Source of the DNA: Sulfurimonas sp. HSL3-7
GTDB lineage: Bacteria; Campylobacterota; Campylobacteria; Campylobacterales; Sulfurimonadaceae
Direction: 5' to 3'
Length of the DNA: 64,000 bases
Assembly (NCBI RefSeq): GCF_039645985.1
Contig: NZ_CP147919.1
Span: 310,001 to 374,000 of the forward strand
This document shows, in pieces, positions 43,811 to 51,648 of this stretch (its first letter is position 1; the number at the start of each line of letters is the position of its first letter). The notes beneath the pieces are model-generated. The model searched no databases. It saw only the letters and a program-made list of their open reading frames with translations, and was not told the origin of the DNA. The translations under genes were made by a program, and so were the position numbers.

Positions 43811-45163
43811 ATGCGTGAAAATTTGAACGAAAAGTGTGCCGTTGTCGGTATCTTTAATCATGAAGAGGCATCTAAACTGGCCTATTTTTCTTTACATGCC
43901 CTGCAACACCGGGGCCAGGAGGCTGCCGGAATCAGTTCCGGTGACGGCGAGCGTCTGCACACGATCAAGGACCGCGGTCTGGTCACTCAGGTCTTCGATG
44001 AGCAGAAACTTGGGACGCTTAAAGGGCATATGGCCATCGGGCATACGCGTTATTCGACAGCCGGGGACGACTCTATTTTGGACGCACAGCCTGTGCACGC
44101 CAATTATGATCTCGGTCAGCTCTCCATCGTGCACAACGGTAACCTGACCAACCATCAAGAGGTACGTCGGGAGTTGATCAAAAAAGGCGCGATCTTCCAG
44201 AGCTCCATGGACACCGAGAACCTGATCCACCTGATCGCCAAGAGTGATCAAGGAAAGCTGAAAGACCGTATCGTCGATGCAGTTAAAAAGATCGAAGGGG
44301 CCTACTCCCTGGTATTCCTGAGCCGTTCCAAGATGTTTGCAATGCGTGACCGTTTCGGTTTCCGTCCGCTCAGTCTCGGCCGTATCGGCGACGGTTACGT
44401 CGTCGCTTCGGAAACCTGTGCCTTTGACCTGATCGGGGCGGAGTACATCCGTGAAGTCGAACCGGGTGAATTGCTGATCTTTGAAAAAGGGAAGGCCATT
44501 CAATCCATCAAGGTCTATGAACCGACGCCGAAACACTGTATCTTCGAATATGTCTATTTCGCACGTCCCGATTCCCAGGTCTATGGACAGAATGTCTATC
44601 AGAAACGTAAAAACATGGGTATCGAACTGGCCAAAGAACAGCCGGTCGAAGCGGACATGGTCGTACCGGTCCCCGACGGCGGTGTGCCGGCAGCAATCGG
44701 TTATTCGCAGCAGAGCGGTATCCCGTACGAGATGGGGATCATGCGTAACCACTATATCGGCCGTACCTTTATCGAACCGACACAGGAGATGCGCGACCTG
44801 AAAGTCAAGATGAAACTTTCACCGATCACCAACCTGATCAAGGGCAAGCGTATTATTGTCATTGATGACTCGATCGTCCGTGGAACAACGTCACGCCGTA
44901 TTATCAGAATGCTCAAAGAGGCCGGTGCGGCCGAGGTGCATATGCGTATCTCCAGCCCACCGACGACTGACCCGTGTTTTTACGGGGTCGATACACCGGA
45001 CAAAGATAAACTGATCGCAGCCAACATGAACACCCAGGAGATCTGCGACTATATCGAGGCGGACTCTCTGGCCTACTTAAGCAATGAAGCACTGATGCGC
45101 AGTGTTAACTCCGAAGATGACAGCTACTGTACGGCATGTTTTACCGGCGAATATATTGTATAA
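43811..45163 (+). CDS. purF: Amidophosphoribosyltransferase
   Basis: 450 residues; first committed enzyme of purine synthesis, making phosphoribosylamine from PRPP and glutamine. The N-terminal-nucleophile Cys is at position 9 after a short propeptide (MRENLNEK, then CAVVGIF). The glutaminase motifs GHTRYST and the PRPP loop VIDDSIVRGTTSRR (about residues 352-365) are intact. The cysteines of the Fe-S form of the enzyme may be represented by Cys residues near the C terminus (DDSYCTACF). Confidence 0.96.
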   Translation: MRENLNEKCAVVGIFNHEEASKLAYFSLHALQHRGQEAAGISSGDGERLHTIKDRGLVTQVFDEQKLGTLKGHMAIGHTRYSTAGDDSILDAQPVHANYDLGQLSIVHNGNLTNHQEVRRELIKKGAIFQSSMDTENLIHLIAKSDQGKLKDRIVDAVKKIEGAYSLVFLSRSKMFAMRDRFGFRPLSLGRIGDGYVVASETCAFDLIGAEYIREVEPGELLIFEKGKAIQSIKVYEPTPKHCIFEYVYFARPDSQVYGQNVYQKRKNMGIELAKEQPVEADMVVPVPDGGVPAAIGYSQQSGIPYEMGIMRNHYIGRTFIEPTQEMRDLKVKMKLSPITNLIKGKRIIVIDDSIVRGTTSRRIIRMLKEAGAAEVHMRISSPPTTDPCFYGVDTPDKDKLIAANMNTQEICDYIEADSLAYLSNEALMRSVNSEDDSYCTACFTGEYIV

Positions 45164-45175
45164 GAAGTTAATTTT

Positions 45176-46141
45176 TTGAAGACAAAACAGATATATACTT
45201 TTGGCGAATACCTGCGAAACAAGTTCGGCGAAAAGGTCTATAAAGTCGGTATCAATATATCCGGATTTACCTGTCCTAACATAGACGGTACCGTAGCAAA
45301 GGGCGGATGTACCTTTTGCGAAAACGACTCCTTCAGTGCCAGCCTCGACCAGGTCAAAGAGCTAAAAGGGTTTTATCTCAATCTTGAATCCAAAGAGAAC
45401 CCGTATCTTGAGAAGCAGCTGCTGCAGCTACAGATGCAGTTTGACGCTCTGAGTGCCCGTCTCCGCCGTGAATACGGTGCAACAAAATTTCTGGTCTATT
45501 TCCAGTCTTTTACAAACACCTATGCCCCATTTGCGACCTTGAAAGCACTTTATGACAAGGCCCTCTCATTTGATGATGTTGTCGGGCTCAGCATCGGTAC
45601 ACGTTCAGACTCTATTACGCAAGAGACACTTGATTATCTCTCGGAACTTGCCAAAGTAAAAGAGATCTGGATCGAATTCGGGATCCAGTCGGTCTATGAT
45701 AAGACATTGGAACGTATCAACCGCGGGCATGATGCGAAGAATGTCAAAGAGTGGATCATCAAGTCCAAAGAGGCCGGTCTGAACGTCTGCGGCCACCTTA
45801 TTTTCGGCCTTCCGGGTGAAGACAAAGAGATGATGCTTGCGACGGCGAAAGAGGCCTATTCATGGGGTATTGACTCCGTGAAGTATCATTCGCTCTATGT
45901 CGTAAAACGTACGGCACTCGCCAACGAATATGCCCGCGGAGAGTTTACACCGATCAACGAAGAGGATTATCTTGATGTGTTGGTGAAAGCACTGCAGATG
46001 AAGCCTGAAAATGTCAGCGTACAGCGTATGACGGCAGGCATCGACGATGAGAGCCTGATCTCACCGGACTGGTGCCGCGACAAGAACAGACAGATCCGTC
46101 ATATCAATGCCGCTCTGAAAAAGGTCGGCCTGAAGTATTAG
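45176..46141 (+). CDS. TIGR01212-family radical SAM protein (YhcC-like)
   Basis: 321 residues. The cluster ligands lie in a variant arrangement near the N terminus: FTCPNIDGTVAKGGCTFCEN, with Cys32, Cys43 and Cys46 (CX10CX2C), typical of the YhcC/Elp3-related group rather than canonical CX3CX2C. The later EFGIQS and GHLIFGLPGE blocks fit the radical SAM barrel. The substrate is not known. Start is TTG at 45176, 12 bases after purF. It converges on the rhodanese gene with one base between stops. Confidence 0.88.
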   Translation: MKTKQIYTFGEYLRNKFGEKVYKVGINISGFTCPNIDGTVAKGGCTFCENDSFSASLDQVKELKGFYLNLESKENPYLEKQLLQLQMQFDALSARLRREYGATKFLVYFQSFTNTYAPFATLKALYDKALSFDDVVGLSIGTRSDSITQETLDYLSELAKVKEIWIEFGIQSVYDKTLERINRGHDAKNVKEWIIKSKEAGLNVCGHLIFGLPGEDKEMMLATAKEAYSWGIDSVKYHSLYVVKRTALANEYARGEFTPINEEDYLDVLVKALQMKPENVSVQRMTAGIDDESLISPDWCRDKNRQIRHINAALKKVGLKY

Positions 46142-46142
46142 G

Positions 46143-47021
46143 CTACCGGTGGAGCTCCCAGGCGTAACGTACCATCGCACTCTCATCCCTATTGCCCCAC
46201 TCCTTAAGAGAAGCATCATAGACTTTCAGATTTTTAAAAGCGAAGACCCCCTGCAGAATATACCAGGTTACGGCAGCCTGATAACCGTCAAGCCCGTATA
46301 CGATCACCTCTTCGGCCGGATCCAGTCTGAAACCCTTTAGGTAGATCTCTTCAAGCAGTGCTCTCTCGGCCAGCGTGTTGTCGCTTAGCAGACAGTTTTT
46401 CCAATAGCCGCACATGGCACCTTTGATATGCCCAAGGCGATAGACACCGGGACTTTTGTAGATACCGTAGTAGTGTTTGGCGGGACGGGCATCGAGGATG
46501 GGCACCTTCATGAGTTTGCCGGCAACGTAGCTGCGGTCAACGATCAGGTCATTGTTGGGGTGCGGGGTAAAGTCTGAGGGTGCTCTGTTCGTGATCGTTG
46601 TGACGCCGTCGTATTCATAGCGCCATTCATCATAACCGCCGTTGAGGATAGAGACCTTTGTGTGACCGAGACGGTGCAGTGCCAAAGCAAGATAGCTGGC
46701 ATGCAGAAGACCGTCGGGAGTGTTATGGTTATAGATAACGACATCAGAGTCGTTTTCGATTCCGAGTCGGCGTACGAGTTCGACAAGTTGAGGAATGTTC
46801 TGCATCTCATAATGGCCGTCGACCTCTCTACAAAGTTGGTTGATGTCGACATGGATGGCGGCGGGGATATGGCCTTTATGGTAGCTGCTGTGACTCCCGA
46901 CATCGAGGATAACAACTCCATCGGAGGGGAGGCGGCTGTGAAGCTCCTGAGCAGAGATAAAAGCTTCGGCTCCCAGGAGTTGAAGAGCGAAGCATAAGAC
47001 TATAGTAAGTACTCTCATCAT
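46143..47021 (-). CDS. Exported two-domain rhodanese-like protein lacking the catalytic Cys
   Basis: 292 residues with a signal peptide (cleavage near LLGAEA, about residue 20). Two rhodanese domains are visible: the first with VVILDVGSHSSYHKGHIPAAIHV, the second with PILDARPAKHYYG and RLGHIKGAMCGYWKN. In the active-site loop of the second domain, the expected YCxxGxxA reads YGLDGYQA, so Gly replaces the sulfur-carrying Cys. Sulfurtransferase activity is therefore unlikely. It may bind a ligand or partner in the periplasm, possibly linked to sulfur metabolism. Gene stands alone on the minus strand. Confidence 0.8.
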   Translation of the reverse strand: MMRVLTIVLCFALQLLGAEAFISAQELHSRLPSDGVVILDVGSHSSYHKGHIPAAIHVDINQLCREVDGHYEMQNIPQLVELVRRLGIENDSDVVIYNHNTPDGLLHASYLALALHRLGHTKVSILNGGYDEWRYEYDGVTTITNRAPSDFTPHPNNDLIVDRSYVAGKLMKVPILDARPAKHYYGIYKSPGVYRLGHIKGAMCGYWKNCLLSDNTLAERALLEEIYLKGFRLDPAEEVIVYGLDGYQAAVTWYILQGVFAFKNLKVYDASLKEWGNRDESAMVRYAWELHR

Positions 47022-47120
47022 ACATCCTGCTAATTTGAAATAGCTTTAATGATAAGATGCAAAGACTTTTATATAAATTAAATAATATAAGTAATTATTA
47101 TATAATACAAGACGGTGGTA

Positions 47121-47801
47121 TTATTTTGTTCTTGACGCTTTCTCTGTTATGCCGCTCATGCCGAATCGGCGTGCCAATTCCTGCTTGATACGGTCAGGCG
47201 AGATGTTTCGATAGCCGAGAGCGACCATGACATGATAGGTCAGATCCGCACATTCATAGATGATCTCCTCTTCGTTACCGTCTTTGATTGCAAAACTGAA
47301 CTCTCCGGCCTCTTCAACGACTTTTTTCAGGATGTCGTTCTCGCCTTTGGCGAAGAGTTTTGCTGTCCATGAACTTTCAGGATCGGCATGCTTTCGATCA
47401 AGGATAGTGTGATAAAGCGTGTCGATCACGCCGTACATCGCATCCGTATCGACGCTTTTGTCAATCGTCACTTCGCCGGAGTCCAACTCTGTAAAGAAAC
47501 ATGATTTTCGCCCCGTATGGCAAGCAACGCCGTCTTGAATGACTTTGAGGAGCAGGGTGTCATTGTCACAGTCGATCATGAAGGATTGAATATGCTGAAG
47601 GTGGTTGGAACTTTCACCTTTTTTCCAAATACGCTGTTTTGAGCGGGAATAGTAGTGGGCAAGTTTTGTTTCGAGTGAAAGCTGAAGCGCTTCTTTGTTC
47701 ATATAGGCCATCATCAGTACTTCGTTGGTGGTGCTGTCCTGAACAATGACCGGCAGCAGTTCTGATTTTTCCCAGTCAACGCGATTTAGTATCTCTTGCA
47801 T
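47121..47801 (-). CDS. hisI: Bifunctional phosphoribosyl-AMP cyclohydrolase / phosphoribosyl-ATP pyrophosphatase
   Basis: 226 residues, fused HisI-HisE. HisI part: VLMMAYMNKEALQLSLET (about residues 29-46), the metal-site DCDNDTLLLKV and GVACHTGRKSCF (about residues 91-102). HisE part after about residue 125: the KKVVEEAGEF helix and EIIYECADLTYHVMVAL, with the Glu/Asp cluster that binds magnesium. Catalyses steps two and three of histidine synthesis. It is not beside other his genes, as is common in this phylum. Confidence 0.95.
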   Translation of the reverse strand: MQEILNRVDWEKSELLPVIVQDSTTNEVLMMAYMNKEALQLSLETKLAHYYSRSKQRIWKKGESSNHLQHIQSFMIDCDNDTLLLKVIQDGVACHTGRKSCFFTELDSGEVTIDKSVDTDAMYGVIDTLYHTILDRKHADPESSWTAKLFAKGENDILKKVVEEAGEFSFAIKDGNEEEIIYECADLTYHVMVALGYRNISPDRIKQELARRFGMSGITEKASRTK

Positions 47802-47948
47802 AAGTGTTCCTGTCTATTTTACAAAATGGAGCCTCTATTGTACCAGATGGCCATAAATGCCGTTTGATCATGGATTAATAGAGGATAAAGGGTTCTCTGC
47901 GAGAGAGAACACTCGGTTTGTGCAGTTAAAGGAATGCCTTCCTTTGAC

Positions 47949-49022
47949 TTATTGGATGGCTGACTGTTTACGCGCGTCTTTCGTATCGACCCAGATATTC
48001 GGTGTTGAACCGCCAGGTGTCAGGAAGATCTTCGTATCTTTGTTTTCGCGCAGTGCTTCATTGAACTTGCCCTGGACCTGGATCTGTTCAAGCTGAAGAA
48101 GCTGTGTTGTCAACGATTTTGCGATCAACTGGTTGGCTTTGGCTTTCGCATCGGCTTCGATGGTAATCGCCTGCGCTTTACCTGACGCTTCGATCTTCAC
48201 GGCATCGGCACGACCCTGCGCTTCAGCAGCACGTTTAAGTGCCTCTTGTTTCGCACGTGCTACCTCTTGTTCGGCCTGTTGGACCTGCTGTTTGGCAAGC
48301 TGGACGCGTTCGATCTGGTCTTTGACCTTTTGCGGCAGGACGATCTCGCGAAGCTGGACCGACTGAAGCTCAGCCGGTGTGTTTTGAAGCCCCTGAATGC
48401 TTTCTCTCATCCCCTGCTCAATCGCCGTGGCGATGGCATTGCGTTTGGTCGGAAGGGCTTCGGCTTCATAGTTACCGATGATGTTGCGCACGACGTCACG
48501 CACAACAGGGTTGATGATCTTCTCTTCCCAGCTGAATCCCCAGTTGGAGATGGTCTGCGCCGCGTATTCGGCATTAAGGCGGTATTGAACCGTCAGCTCG
48601 ATGGAAACAGGCAGACCGCGTTTGTCAAGAACGGTGATCGCCGGTTTGACCTCGATCCCTTCACCCACTGCAGCGGTACGCTCTATACGGCTGGCATAGT
48701 TGATGATACGTACTTTTGTGTCAACGATATAGACTTTCTGGATCACAGGAAGAATGAAGTGCAGACCCGGCAACAGGGCCTGGGCCTCATACTTACCGTT
48801 GGTCGCCAAAATACCGCGCTCACCCTCCGTGATAATCACAAAAGGTTTTGCCAGGATCAGTAGTAGCAGGATACCGCCGATGAAATAGATGATCCCGGCT
48901 TTACCGCCGCCGAAATTAAAATCCATTTTCGGCGGTTTAGGAACATTAAACCCGCTATTGTTGGAGCTTCCGCCGCCGCTGCTTTTTTTCTTGTTGAAAT
49001 AATCGTTCATATCTGATGCCAT
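47949..49022 (-). CDS. SPFH/Band 7 (prohibitin-like) membrane protein
   Basis: 357 residues. A Gly/Ser/Asn-rich cytoplasmic tail is followed by one transmembrane helix (about residues 42-60), an SPFH domain starting at EGERGILATNGKYEAQALLPGLHF, and a long Ala/Glu/Gln-rich coiled coil (about residues 240-310). This is the layout of HflK and prohibitins, which form membrane rings that organise proteases such as FtsH. No hflC partner lies next to it, so it is closer to the single prohibitin type. ilvE lies 31 bases upstream in the same direction. Confidence 0.85.
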   Translation of the reverse strand: MASDMNDYFNKKKSSGGGSSNNSGFNVPKPPKMDFNFGGGKAGIIYFIGGILLLLILAKPFVIITEGERGILATNGKYEAQALLPGLHFILPVIQKVYIVDTKVRIINYASRIERTAAVGEGIEVKPAITVLDKRGLPVSIELTVQYRLNAEYAAQTISNWGFSWEEKIINPVVRDVVRNIIGNYEAEALPTKRNAIATAIEQGMRESIQGLQNTPAELQSVQLREIVLPQKVKDQIERVQLAKQQVQQAEQEVARAKQEALKRAAEAQGRADAVKIEASGKAQAITIEADAKAKANQLIAKSLTTQLLQLEQIQVQGKFNEALRENKDTKIFLTPGGSTPNIWVDTKDARKQSAIQ

Positions 49023-49053
49023 TATTGCTCCCGCTTCTGTTGTTTTTGTTTGA

Positions 49054-49971
49054 CTAGACGTAAGTCAAATAGTGTTCGTATTTAGGATTACGTCCGAAGA
49101 CCATATCAAAATAGGTGCTCTGGATCTTTTCCGTGATCGGACCGCGCTCGCCTTTGCCGATCATACGACCGTCAATCTCGCGGACCGGCGTCACTTCTGC
49201 GGCCGTACCGGTCAAAAATGCTTCGTCGGCAATGTAGAGCTCTTCACGGGTGATGCGGCGGCGAAGCACTTCGATACCCATATCTTCTGCCAGCTCGATG
49301 ACCGTTCTTTGCGTGATCGACTCAAGCGCATTATCGCTTGGCGGCGTAATCACTTTGCCGTCACGGATCATAAAAAATGCCGCACCCGTCGCTTCGGCTA
49401 CATAGCCCTGATCATCAAGGAGAAGTCCCTCATCATAACCGCATTCGATCGCCTCATGTTTTGCCAACTGTGAGTTGAGATAGTTGGCGGTTGCCTTGGC
49501 TTTACCCATGTTGGAGGTATTTGCAGGGCGGCTGAACGATGATATCTTAAGACGGATACCGCGTTTGAGTCCCTCTTCGCCTAGATAGGCTCCCCACTCC
49601 CAGGCGGCAAGTACGGTCTCGACCGGAGCATTTTTGTGATAGACACCCATAACACCGTACCCTAGAAAGGCAAAAGGACGGATATAGACATTGTCTCCGA
49701 TAAACTCGTTTTTACGTACCAGTTCGATCTGTGCCTCGTTAAGCTCTTCGGCAGTGTACGGCACATCGATAAGTGTCATCTTCGCTGATTCCAAAAGACG
49801 TTTTGTGTGCTCTTTCAGACGAAATATTGCGTAGCCTTTTTTCGTTTTATAGGCTTTAGTCCCTTCGATAACACCGTTTCCGTAGTGGATAGTGTGTGAC
49901 AGAACATGCGTCGTCGCCTCTTCCCAAGGGATAAATTTGCCGTTCATCCAGATATATTTTGCTGCATCCAT
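49054..49971 (-). CDS. ilvE: Branched-chain amino acid aminotransferase
   Basis: 305 residues, class IV (D-amino acid transferase fold) PLP enzyme. Key segments: YIWMNGKFIPWEEA, HYGNGVIEGTKAY, YIRPFAFLGYGVMG, the region with the PLP lysine in KATANYLNSQLAKHEA (Lys near 160), and EATGAAFFMIRDGKVITPP. C-terminal TGTAAEVTPVREIDGR is characteristic of IlvE. It makes or degrades Leu, Ile and Val. Its promoter side faces the MITE at 49990. Confidence 0.95.
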   Translation of the reverse strand: MDAAKYIWMNGKFIPWEEATTHVLSHTIHYGNGVIEGTKAYKTKKGYAIFRLKEHTKRLLESAKMTLIDVPYTAEELNEAQIELVRKNEFIGDNVYIRPFAFLGYGVMGVYHKNAPVETVLAAWEWGAYLGEEGLKRGIRLKISSFSRPANTSNMGKAKATANYLNSQLAKHEAIECGYDEGLLLDDQGYVAEATGAAFFMIRDGKVITPPSDNALESITQRTVIELAEDMGIEVLRRRITREELYIADEAFLTGTAAEVTPVREIDGRMIGKGERGPITEKIQSTYFDMVFGRNPKYEHYLTYV

Positions 49972-49989
49972 GAGTGCATTCCTACTTTA

Positions 49990-50255
49990 GGGCACCTCTA
50001 TAAACCCCAGCCAACCTCAGAGGGAAGAAAGAGAGATGAGAACGTGTAAAATCTTTTTTGAGTTGTAGCCAAAGCTACGACGATGAAAAGTTCTACGCGT
50101 TATCGCTCTCTTTATCCCTCCCGCAGGGCGATAGAGAGAAATCCACACTCCGCGTTGATCCTTTTGGCCTTAGCTACGGCTAGGGCTTCAAAGAATCGCC
50201 TTGATTGTGAACTTCTCTCTATCGCTGAGGCGGACTTGGGCTTATAGAGGTGCCC
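49990..50255. mobile_element. MITE with 18-base terminal inverted repeats and TTTA target duplication
   Basis: The left end GGGCACCTCTATAAACCC and the inverse complement of the right end (GGGCACCTCTATAAGCCC) match at 17 of 18 positions. TTTA stands on both outer sides (49986-49989 and 50256-50259). The 266-base body has no ORF but has inner inverted segments. This is the anatomy of a miniature inverted-repeat transposable element moved by a DDE transposase encoded elsewhere. The transposase family is uncertain; four-base duplications and G-rich ends are compatible with IS5-like relatives. Confidence 0.8.
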
Positions 50256-50334
50256 TTTAATTTAAATCGTTATTTAATGGAGGTGATTTTATCCAAAAAG
50301 TCATTAGCTTCTTGTTAATATGAGACCCGTCAAG

Positions 50335-50371
50335 AAAAAGCCAACTGCTTGGCTTTTTTAGGGTCGGAACC
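50335..50371 (+). repeat. Repeat B, copy 3
   Basis: AAAAAGCCAA and TTGGCTTTTTT around CTGC (50335-50359), then GGAACC at 50366-50371. Ten bases later element A begins, showing that B and A can occur as one composite unit. Confidence 0.6.
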
Positions 50372-50380
50372 AGAGCAGAT

Positions 50381-50434
50381 GATATGCCACTGAAAAGTGC
50401 CTGAACGGCACTCTTCGGTGGATAAAGTTATATA
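50381..50434 (+). repeat. Element A, solitary diverged copy
   Basis: Starts GATATGCC and continues through a hairpin (CCACTGAA with TTCGGTGG, AGTGCC with GGCACT, loop TGAAC) to GGATAAAGTTATAT. The stem differs from the yraN and DUF523 copies at many positions, yet pairing is kept by matching changes on both sides. No duplicated gene start is seen beside this copy. Confidence 0.65.
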
Positions 50435-50512
50435 TAGATAATCAACCAGTACCTGTGGCAGAGACATTCAAGCCAACTGCCCTAAAGAAACATCGTTGCG
50501 CGAGCGGTATCC

Positions 50513-50540
50513 TTGTTTTGGCTTTTTTAGGGTCGGAACC
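50513..50540 (+). repeat. Repeat B, partial copy
   Basis: Only the right half is present: TTGGCTTTTTTAGGG, then TCGGAACC. The left arm region reads CCTTGTT and no longer pairs well. Confidence 0.5.
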
Positions 50541-50555
50541 GCCAAAGGCGTAAAT

Positions 50556-50613
50556 AAAAACAGAAACTGCTTTCTGTTTTTTAGCCGACGCGCCTTTATG
50601 ATGTGCGAAGCAC
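50556..50613. repeat. Repeat B, copy 4, and probable terminator of the globin gene
   Basis: Arms AAAAACAGAAA and TTTCTGTTTTTT keep the CTGC loop of the other copies but use a different stem (CAGAAA/TTTCTG instead of GCCAA/TTGGC). A GTGC-GAA-GCAC hairpin follows (50603-50613). Read on the minus strand it lies just behind the globin stop and has a T run, so it can terminate that transcript. Confidence 0.6.
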
Positions 50614-50621
50614 CGACTGTT

Positions 50622-51080
50622 TTAAAAGGAAAAGGTGTTCGACGGCGTGTTGACCATATGTTTGGAGAAGACTTCGAGGTAGCGCCAGAATGACTCGATG
50701 TTGGCTTCGGAAACGCCTTCGTCTGCCAGCTCTTCGAGCAGTTTCGCGTAAAGCTCCAGCCAGACAACCCTTGCTTCAGCCGTGATGGCAAAAGGGGCGT
50801 GACGGTTGCCCATCATCGGTGCCCCGCGCGAGGCTTGAAAATACATCGGCCCGCCGCAGATCTGGATGAAAAAATCAGCTGCATGTTTTTTTGCCAGTTC
50901 GAAGGCATGCGGATCATCAACAGGGAAAAGATGTTTGATGGAACTCTCTTTGATCAGGTCGTAGTGGTCTGATATCAGCTTTCTGAAACGTGCTTCGCCG
51001 ACCTGCTGATAAAATTCCGGATAAGCTTTTGTGACAGGCGGTTTGTCGCCCAGACGAGAAGGTGTAATAGTCAGATTCAT
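50622..51080 (-). CDS. Truncated hemoglobin, group II-like
   Basis: 152 residues. The C-terminal half carries the family pattern FFIQICGGPMYF followed by RGAPMMGNRHAPFAIT and RVVWLELY; the His in NRHAPF is the proximal haem ligand, as in group II (HbO/YjbI-like) proteins. The N terminus, with a Pro-rich MNLTITPSRLGDKPPVTKAYP, is longer than usual. Such globins bind oxygen or nitric oxide and are linked to oxygen supply or nitrosative stress in microaerophiles. Single gene, with repeats behind it. Confidence 0.82.
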   Translation of the reverse strand: MNLTITPSRLGDKPPVTKAYPEFYQQVGEARFRKLISDHYDLIKESSIKHLFPVDDPHAFELAKKHAADFFIQICGGPMYFQASRGAPMMGNRHAPFAITAEARVVWLELYAKLLEELADEGVSEANIESFWRYLEVFSKHMVNTPSNTFSF

Positions 51081-51648
51081 GATATCCCTTTTTTTAAGTA
51101 TGGAATTCTAAGGTCTGCTTGGTAAGAGAGATGTTAAAAAATCGGAAAAGAAGGGATGCCTAAGGTGCGGGAGAAAGTGTATAGTACAAATCCCCATCCC
51201 CAATTCCCCGTCTATGCCATTCCGAATCTGTCAAGAATGTATTTTGATAGTAGCAGTGTCACTTTTTTTCTTTTGCTCGCCCAAAAGAAAAAAGTAACCA
51301 AAAAAAGAAAAGGGCTATACCCTCCGGCCAAAAGTCACTGCCAAGACTTTCATCTCTCTGCCGGTGGCATTCCGTCACTACTGCCGGAATTAATGCCCTA
51401 ACGCACACAGGGCATAACCATCCAAGATATCTGAATCGTCTTGAGAGTCGAAAGTCCTACACAAAGAAGCAGAGCCGGGTTAAAAAGCGGTAGCTGTCGG
51501 TTCTAAATCAATGTTTCCCGCATCCTGTTGCCAAAGGCAAACCTCTCGCTCTTTCCCTTCACCCTTCACCATTTACCCTTCACCTTGCCGAAGGTAAACC
51601 CTCCGGAAAAGATGCTAGAATAATATGAATATTTCTGAGGGATTATAA
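51081..51648. other. Gene-poor interval between globin and aldehyde dehydrogenase
   Basis: 568 bases. A segment at about 51258-51320 (CTTTTTTTCTTTTGCTCGCC, then AAAGAAAAAAGTAACC and further A-rich sequence) belongs to a motif that I have seen in many unrelated bacterial genomes, here translatable as LLLAQKKKVTKK. A TTCACCC-type heptamer array lies at 51555-51584. The rest has no visible structure. No gene is proposed. Confidence 0.45.
51555..51584. repeat. TTCACC heptamer array without gene
   Basis: CCCTTCACCCTTCACCATTT and a further ACCCTTCACC form a short array like the right arm of the four-helix-bundle unit (27283-27312). It may mark a place where such a unit was lost. Confidence 0.45.

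Larger units (their letters stand above)
49972..50621. other. Repeat-rich interval between ilvE and the globin gene
   Basis: 650 bases with no gene. In order: a 266-base MITE (49990-50255), repeat B copy 3 joined to element A (50335-50434), a second partial repeat B (50513-50540), and repeat B copy 4 (50556-50613). The last may also serve as the terminator of the globin gene on the minus strand. Confidence 0.7.

Noticed and set aside
50468-50791. 107-residue minus-strand frame overlapping the globin gene
   Set aside because: It reads the 3' end of the globin gene in another frame and continues through repeat B; there is no similarity to a protein family.
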